This document shows, piece after piece, positions 45,172-49,809 of a stretch of DNA of 49,809 nt. This DNA comes from an uncultured Verrucomicrobiales bacterium (GTDB taxonomy: Bacteria; Verrucomicrobiota; Verrucomicrobiia; Verrucomicrobiales; Akkermansiaceae), in NCBI GenBank assembly GCA_937928735.1, contig CALFVF010000026.1, positions 1-49,809 on the forward strand, written 5' to 3'. How positions within the stretch are numbered: position 1 is the first letter of the stretch; the number at the start of each line of letters is the position of its first letter. The position numbers and the translations under genes were made by a program. The notes under the pieces are model-generated. The model was not told the DNA's origin. It saw only the letters and a program-made list of their open reading frames with translations, and did no database searches.

Positions 45172-46737
45172 ATGAGCCAAAAGCGCCCAGATTTAACACA
45201 AAAAGTCCGCGAACTACCGCACACGCCAGGAGTGTATCTCATGAAAGACCGCCTCGGGGAGACGATTTATGTCGGTAAGGCAAAGAATATCAAACGCCGA
45301 GTCAGCTCCTATTTCACCCCCTCAAAACGCCAAAAAGCTGACCCTAAGACTCGCGCGCTAATTTCCTCTATATGGGATTTTGATATCTATGAAGTGCGCA
45401 ATGAGCCCGAATCTCTCATCCTTGAGAGTAAGCTCATCAAGCAGTACCGTCCGCGCTACAATGTGAGTTTTCGCGATGATAAGCGCTTTATGCTTGTGCG
45501 AGTGCAGCTCAATGAGCCGTGGCCGAGATTTAGCACCACGCGGCTGAGAAAAGAAGATGGTGCGCGCTACTTTGGCCCCTTTGTGGACTCAGGTGCCATC
45601 AAAGCTATTGTTGAGTGGTTGAATAAGGAATTTGGTGTGCGCTCCTGTAAAGTACGAGTTCCCAGTGAGCAGGACTATAAGCACTGCCACGATGACTTGA
45701 TCAGGAATTGCTCAGCCCCTTGTGTCGGTCAGACTAGTTCTGAAGCCTACCGAGAGAGAATCCTCGAAGCCTGTGATATTCTAGAAGGAAAGGGGAAGCG
45801 CGCTCGACTCAATGGCTTAAGGGAGAAAATGGAAAAAGCCGCAGTAGATCTAGACTTCGAGCTCGCCGCTAAAATACGCGATATGATCACCCACTTTGAG
45901 AATGCGCTTAATCCCACACGCCAGTTTCGCCAAGGCCGGGGTGTGCCAACGACAGTGAAGCCTCTCGAAGACCTTGAAGAACTAGGCCGAAGGCTACAGC
46001 TCGCGCACTCGCCGCGTGTGATGGAGTGTTTTGATATTTCCAATGTCTCCTCGAATCATATCGTGGCCTCAATGGTGCGATTTTATGATGGAGCCCCTGA
46101 TAATAAAAACTACAGGCGCTACCGAATCAAGAGTGTCTCAGGCCAAGACGACTTCGCTAGTATGGCTGAGGTGGTTCGGCGGCGATACGCGCGTATTATT
46201 CAGGAGGCGAGGCGCGCGAACCGCGAGTGTGAATTTGACCCGCATACACTCACCGAGCAGCTCTGGGAATTAGGAGAGCAGGGGCGATTACCCATTCTGC
46301 TGCCGCATCTCGTGATTGTGGATGGCGGTAAGGGGCAATTATCATCAGCACTGCGCGAGTTGCGAGCACTCGGACTGCATGAATTACCCATTGTAGGCTT
46401 GGCCAAACAGCGAGAAGAGATCTTTTTTCCAGAAGAATCTGAGCCACTAAGACTAGATCACGCGACAGGTGCTCTAAAGCTCATGCAGAGAATTCGTGAT
46501 GAAGCCCACCGGCATGCCAATAACTACAATGAACTTCTGCTGAGAAAACGCATTCGAGAGAGCATACTCGATGACTGCCCAGGGGTCACGCAAGCGCGCA
46601 AGATGGAGTTGCTCAAAGTCTTCAAGTCCGTGAGTAATCTCCGCAAGGCGACACTAGAAGAACTCATGACCATTGAGGGAATCGGTGAGAAAACCGCTCT
46701 ATCCATCAAAGACTGGTTTGCTAGCCAGCAGTCATGA
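45172..46737 (+). CDS. uvrC: excinuclease ABC subunit C
   Basis: The 521-residue protein has all UvrC domains: GIY-YIG nuclease (GVYLMKDRLGETIYVGKAKNIKRR), UVR/UvrB-binding helix (VDLDFELAAKIRDMITHFE), RNase H-like C-terminal nuclease (ECFDISNVSS, VIVDGGKGQL, DEAHRHANNYN) and a C-terminal tandem HhH (CPGVTQARKMELLK, MTIEGIGEKTALSIKDW). It is shorter than the usual 600 residues, mostly through a compact middle region. It makes both incisions in nucleotide excision repair. Divergent from exbB. Confidence 0.96.
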   Translation: MSQKRPDLTQKVRELPHTPGVYLMKDRLGETIYVGKAKNIKRRVSSYFTPSKRQKADPKTRALISSIWDFDIYEVRNEPESLILESKLIKQYRPRYNVSFRDDKRFMLVRVQLNEPWPRFSTTRLRKEDGARYFGPFVDSGAIKAIVEWLNKEFGVRSCKVRVPSEQDYKHCHDDLIRNCSAPCVGQTSSEAYRERILEACDILEGKGKRARLNGLREKMEKAAVDLDFELAAKIRDMITHFENALNPTRQFRQGRGVPTTVKPLEDLEELGRRLQLAHSPRVMECFDISNVSSNHIVASMVRFYDGAPDNKNYRRYRIKSVSGQDDFASMAEVVRRRYARIIQEARRANRECEFDPHTLTEQLWELGEQGRLPILLPHLVIVDGGKGQLSSALRELRALGLHELPIVGLAKQREEIFFPEESEPLRLDHATGALKLMQRIRDEAHRHANNYNELLLRKRIRESILDDCPGVTQARKMELLKVFKSVSNLRKATLEELMTIEGIGEKTALSIKDWFASQQS

Positions 46738-47118
46738 GCCGTGATTTGGTGACAGGCTAATTCCATCCAGACTAGAGTTTTTTTCAGCCATGTTTTTCCC
46801 ACTATGCGGCTATGAAGCATATAGGGGAGTTTTTAGGAAACGAAATGAGGTGAAAGCTACTCCGTTTAGAGCAACTTTTCATGGATTCTGGTGTTCATGT
46901 ACTAGGAGGCTGAACTTTATTCATGTATAAAATTTAAGTGGATTTAATCATAAAAAGCTTATTTTAAATGAGTTAAGTTTGAAATAATGGCTGTTTTCTA
47001 ATATTACTTACCAGCAAGATTATATTTTATCAAACAAAGATGGACATGGACTGCGCTGTGTTACATAGTATATACATTGTAATACAATCTTCTTTTTGAT
47101 TCCCCAATACACAGTAAC
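46738..47118. other. AT-rich intergenic region between uvrC and the phosphoesterase gene
   Basis: This 381-bp gene-free stretch becomes strongly AT-rich from about 46910 (repeated taaatt, ttattt). It must hold the promoter of the phosphoesterase gene. No structured RNA or mobile element was recognised. Confidence 0.4.
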
Positions 47119-47874
47119 ATGAACATCTTTTGTCTAGGCGATATTCACGGTAAGTTCACAAGGCTCATAGAAGTCATGCGAAGTTTACCTGAGGGCGCGA
47201 CTATCTTTGGAGTTGGTGATATCGGCTTAGGGTTCTCAGATAGTCTCGATGCAGAATGTCTGAGGGAGGTTGATTTTATCGCCGCCAGTCGCCAGCAGAC
47301 CCTCTATTTTATTCGTGGCAACCATGATGATCCCGCCATTTGGCACATTGGCAGACACATTTGGAATGAAGAGCTAGTGAGCGTGCGAATTCTAGAAGAT
47401 ATCGGACAGGTCACACTCGAAGGTATGAACATCATGTATGTGGGTGGTGCGATATCCATTGATCGCTCACAGAGCCACAGAGTAGATGGAAAGACATGGT
47501 GGAAAGGCGAAGGCGTGACTCAACACGCACCTGAGCAAATAACAAATCTCGTGAAGCAGTACGGACAGGCAGATCTGCTCATCACCCATGCAGGGCCGAC
47601 TCACGCCATGCCAGTTTACTCACTGAGTGATCCTGACATAGCTTACTATGCGCAGTATGACGCAGCTCTTACAGCAGATATTGCTGAGGAGCGGGAGCTT
47701 CTGAGCCAAGTGGTCAGAATGAGTGGAGCCAAGCACGTTGCTTATGGTCACTATCATCAAACATTTCACTCTGTTGTGAATGGCGTCACCTATCGATGTT
47801 GTGCTGAGCTTGAGGCTTGGCAGTATATGAAGCGCCACGGCTTACCACCACTGCACCAAGCTCTGTCTGCTTGA
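47119..47874 (+). CDS. calcineurin-like metallophosphoesterase
   Basis: The protein has 251 residues. The five metallophosphoesterase motifs are in order: GDIHG (7-11), GDIG (33-36), GNHD (67-70), THAGP (about 154-158) and GHYH (about 213-216). They bind two metal ions. There is no signal peptide, so it is cytoplasmic. The substrate (nucleotide, diadenosine polyphosphate or protein) cannot be told from the sequence. It has its own terminator at 47901-47940. Confidence 0.88.
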   Translation: MNIFCLGDIHGKFTRLIEVMRSLPEGATIFGVGDIGLGFSDSLDAECLREVDFIAASRQQTLYFIRGNHDDPAIWHIGRHIWNEELVSVRILEDIGQVTLEGMNIMYVGGAISIDRSQSHRVDGKTWWKGEGVTQHAPEQITNLVKQYGQADLLITHAGPTHAMPVYSLSDPDIAYYAQYDAALTADIAEERELLSQVVRMSGAKHVAYGHYHQTFHSVVNGVTYRCCAELEAWQYMKRHGLPPLHQALSA

Positions 47875-47900
47875 GCTCAGTTTATGTGACCTTCATTCTC

Positions 47901-47940
47901 TGCTCTTTTCTAGAGGGGATTCTGTCTAGAGCATTTTTTT
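47901..47940 (+). terminator. intrinsic terminator of the phosphoesterase gene
   Basis: The stem has tctaga (47909-47914) with tctaga (47925-47930), extended by tgc (47901-47903) with gca (47931-47933) around a bulge, and is followed by seven Ts (47934-47940). Confidence 0.85.
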
Positions 47941-47964
47941 GGAAGTGATTTCACCACACCGCTA

Positions 47965-48123
47965 ATACCAATGAGGAAAACTAACTGGTAGAAAGGGCGA
48001 AGAGATTTGGTGGGAGATCATGGCGGAACCCACCGGTGATGCGAGCATCTGCGGGTGGGTGACAACGATGGTATCTCGTCAAAGATCTAGCGAATTATGC
48101 CAGATAGTTTTTTGAGTTGGTAT
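47965..48123. repeat. 159-bp MITE-like element with imperfect terminal inverted repeats
   Basis: The left end ATACCAATGAGGAAAACTAA (47965-47984) is followed by CTGG. The right end, read inverted, is ATACCAACTCAAAAAACTAT then CTGG (48123-48100). They match at 18 of 24 positions. The right end holds the same exact 15-bp core as copies at 27371 and 33298. The interior has no coding capacity. TA dinucleotides flank the left end, so a TA-targeting transposase is possible. Confidence 0.6.
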
Positions 48124-48138
48124 AAGACAGGTCAGTCG

Positions 48139-48801
48139 CTACTGAGTGATCGTGACTGGTGTGCCGTGGCCAGTTTTGGCAAACACAGTAGGCACGACCT
48201 TCGAGTATGTTCTCACACAGCCGTGTGATGCAGGATAGCGTGGTACCTTGCCTTGATGCATCCCTATGCCATCACCAGTTAAGCGCATCCAATAAGACAT
48301 GGGAGCACCCTCAAATCGGCCTCCTTCAGGGACAGTGTCCTTGCGGGTATCGGCGTTAGAGTTCACGACTTTACCAGAAGCGTCGTAGATTTTTCCGTAG
48401 AGATTGGAGCGCTTTTCATTCTTAATCCTCTCTGTGATCTTGAAGGAACCCGTGGGAGTTGGGTGCTTCTTAGTGCCTGAGGAAATCGGGTAGTCCATGA
48501 CCACAGTATTCCCATTCATAAGCATGCCCCTTTGCTGAGAGAGGTCGATGCGTACTCGTGAATTAGAAGGATTGGTGCGCTTCAGTAAGTCTTCATTACG
48601 GTAGATCGAATAAGTCTTTGGGTAGGAAGGCTCTGCAAGGAAGTGTGCATAGCTGCCAGCTGGGTGTGGATTCACAAAGGCAGCTTTCAGGACACTTCTC
48701 TGCGCCGGATTTGGTGAAGGCACCACCGGAGCACAGTTAGAAACAAGAAGCGTAAGAAGAGCTGAGGAAGTGAAAATGAGTAGTCTGGTTTGAGCTATCA
48801 T
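48139..48801 (-). CDS. L,D-transpeptidase (YkuD) lipoprotein
   Basis: The 220-residue protein has a lipoprotein signal (LLTLLVSNC, Cys23). The YkuD domain holds the catalytic motif SHGCVR (His193, Cys195) preceded by GIGMHQG, and an N-terminal SQQRGMLMNGNTVVMDYPISSGTKKHPTPTG split as the usual beta strands. It catalyses 3-3 cross-links or attaches proteins to peptidoglycan in the periplasm. Single gene. Confidence 0.92.
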   Translation of the reverse strand: MIAQTRLLIFTSSALLTLLVSNCAPVVPSPNPAQRSVLKAAFVNPHPAGSYAHFLAEPSYPKTYSIYRNEDLLKRTNPSNSRVRIDLSQQRGMLMNGNTVVMDYPISSGTKKHPTPTGSFKITERIKNEKRSNLYGKIYDASGKVVNSNADTRKDTVPEGGRFEGAPMSYWMRLTGDGIGMHQGKVPRYPASHGCVRTYSKVVPTVFAKTGHGTPVTITQ

Positions 48802-48986
48802 GAGATTATGTCGAGATCAGAGGAGTATTGAGAGTAAATGTAGGTATGGCAAGCTTTCCTAACCATGCGTGAATGCTACTTCAAAAAACAATCTGGTAGA
48901 ATTCAAAGGTATAAGAGGTGTGTTTCCTGTGCTTTTGTCACAAATTTTCTTTTTGAGAATCACTATTAGACAGAAGATGCGCTGAA

Positions 48987-49016
48987 CTCTCAGAGGGAAA
49001 GCTCTCAGAGGGAAAG
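48987..49016. repeat. 15-bp tandem duplication at the gmk stop codon
   Basis: ctctcagagggaaag occurs twice in tandem (48987-49001 and 49002-49016). The gmk stop codon lies in the second copy. Confidence 0.75.
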
Positions 49017-49613
49017 AAGAGCACGGCGTAGGCGCTGGCCCTTGAGTAAGGAGAGAAACTGTTCATAATCGTCTTCTTTTGAGCCAGACACCAGACAGTA
49101 AGTGTACTCATCACAGCGCTTCATTTCTTCGAGAGCATTATTCATTCTGAGAGAAATCGTCTCCCCTGAGTCAGTGCCACGGCCAACGAGTCGGCTGTAG
49201 AGCTCTTCTTCAGAAGGAGGCATGACAAAGAGATCTAAGATCGAGGCCTGGAGAAGTGGGTCAGCACAATCACGCACAGTAGCCGCACCCTGAACATCGA
49301 TATCCATCACGACATCCTTGCCAGATTCTAGGTGTTCGAGCACTTCTGACTTCAGGGTGCCATAGTAGTTACCGTGTACCTCCGCGTGTTCGAGAAAAGA
49401 CGAGTTGTGGATATGCTCAAGAAACGTTTCCTTTGTCATAAAAAAGTAGTCCTCACCGTCTTTCTCTCCTGCTCTAGGAGCGCGAGTCGTGGCGGAAGTC
49501 GCGTAAATGGCCTCTGAGTCAGCAGCCAAGCGGCGACATAAGGTGGTTTTCCCTGAGCCTGCAGGGCCAGAAACCAAGTACAAGAGACCTAAGCGGCTAT
49601 TCACGCGTTTCAT
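49005..49613 (-). CDS. gmk: guanylate kinase
   Basis: The 202-residue protein has the P-loop GPAGSGKTT (16-24). The GMP-binding region shows SATTRAPRAGEKDGEDYFF, HGNYYGTLKSEV and DIDVQGA, and the lid region RLVGRGTDSGETISLR. It phosphorylates GMP to GDP. The start ATG at 49613 matches the family N-terminus. The final 196 bp of the window upstream of it hold only its presumed promoter. Confidence 0.96.
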   Translation of the reverse strand: MKRVNSRLGLLYLVSGPAGSGKTTLCRRLAADSEAIYATSATTRAPRAGEKDGEDYFFMTKETFLEHIHNSSFLEHAEVHGNYYGTLKSEVLEHLESGKDVVMDIDVQGAATVRDCADPLLQASILDLFVMPPSEEELYSRLVGRGTDSGETISLRMNNALEEMKRCDEYTYCLVSGSKEDDYEQFLSLLKGQRLRRALLSL

Positions 49614-49809
49614 GGTTGTGGATTTAGTCTAAATAGTTTGAGCCTGCAAAACTATTCTTTAGGGCACCTCTGGAAACCTGCTTTTGGTAAAAAATGCCGT
49701 CAGATTGTTTCAGATCAAGGCAAACACAATCACTTTTGAATGTATTCATAAGGATTGTGGACAACGCAGAGATGGAGCAATCTGGTGGTATTTTCAAAAA
49801 TGAGGTTTT

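Overview
The window looks like a chromosomal segment of a Gram-negative bacterium of the Planctomycetota-Verrucomicrobiota-Chlamydiota group, most likely Verrucomicrobiota. This rests on the paired DUF1592-type c-type cytochrome and Tat-exported DUF1552 proteins, an outer-membrane beta-barrel protein, lipoproteins, an ExbB/ExbD pair, and a housekeeping sigma factor with a long lysine/alanine-rich N-terminal tail. No species can be named from sequence alone. No rRNA, tRNA or CRISPR array was seen.

Layout. 1-7.3 kb: the 5' part of an M16 zinc peptidase (running off the left edge) and the glutamate synthase large subunit gltB, both on the minus strand. 7.6-9.5 kb: a PrxQ/Bcp peroxiredoxin overlapping an RsmA-Nudix fusion. 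9.5-13.8 kb: a DUF1592 cytochrome and a DUF1552 Tat protein. 14-17.7 kb: a tight operon pyrF - aminopeptidase P - YeeZ-like epimerase - HD phosphohydrolase. 17.8-24.4 kb: a PhnD-type binding lipoprotein with a strong terminator, a YrbL-like kinase-fold gene, an orphan dihydrolipoamide acyltransferase, a Cys-rich lipoprotein, an unknown membrane protein, sufT and rnhA. 24.4-29.4 kb: a PstS-OmpA fusion with an overlapping membrane partner, then rpoD. 29.8-33.2 kb: an unknown small gene, a sodium:alanine/glycine symporter, and the c-di-AMP synthase cdaA overlapping a miniature CdaR-like membrane anchor.

33.4-35.8 kb holds the most unusual locus: roadblock/LC7 protein - (intrinsic terminator) - protein with a degenerate BLUF-like domain - small Ras-like GTPase - second roadblock/LC7-like protein. 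It recalls MglA/MglB and the actinobacterial conservons, but has a different partner protein and no histidine kinase. 36-39.5 kb is a decayed region: a gene remnant, a perfect 14-bp hairpin, an outer-membrane barrel gene, an IS5-type transposase remnant and a broken IS3-family element.

39.7-49.8 kb returns to ordinary genes: mntR, a protein of unknown function, an exbB-exbD-TPR operon, uvrC, a calcineurin-like phosphoesterase, an L,D-transpeptidase lipoprotein and gmk. A dispersed repeat with the exact core ATACCAACTCAAAAA occurs at three intergenic sites; one copy is a 159-bp MITE-like element with imperfect terminal inverted repeats.
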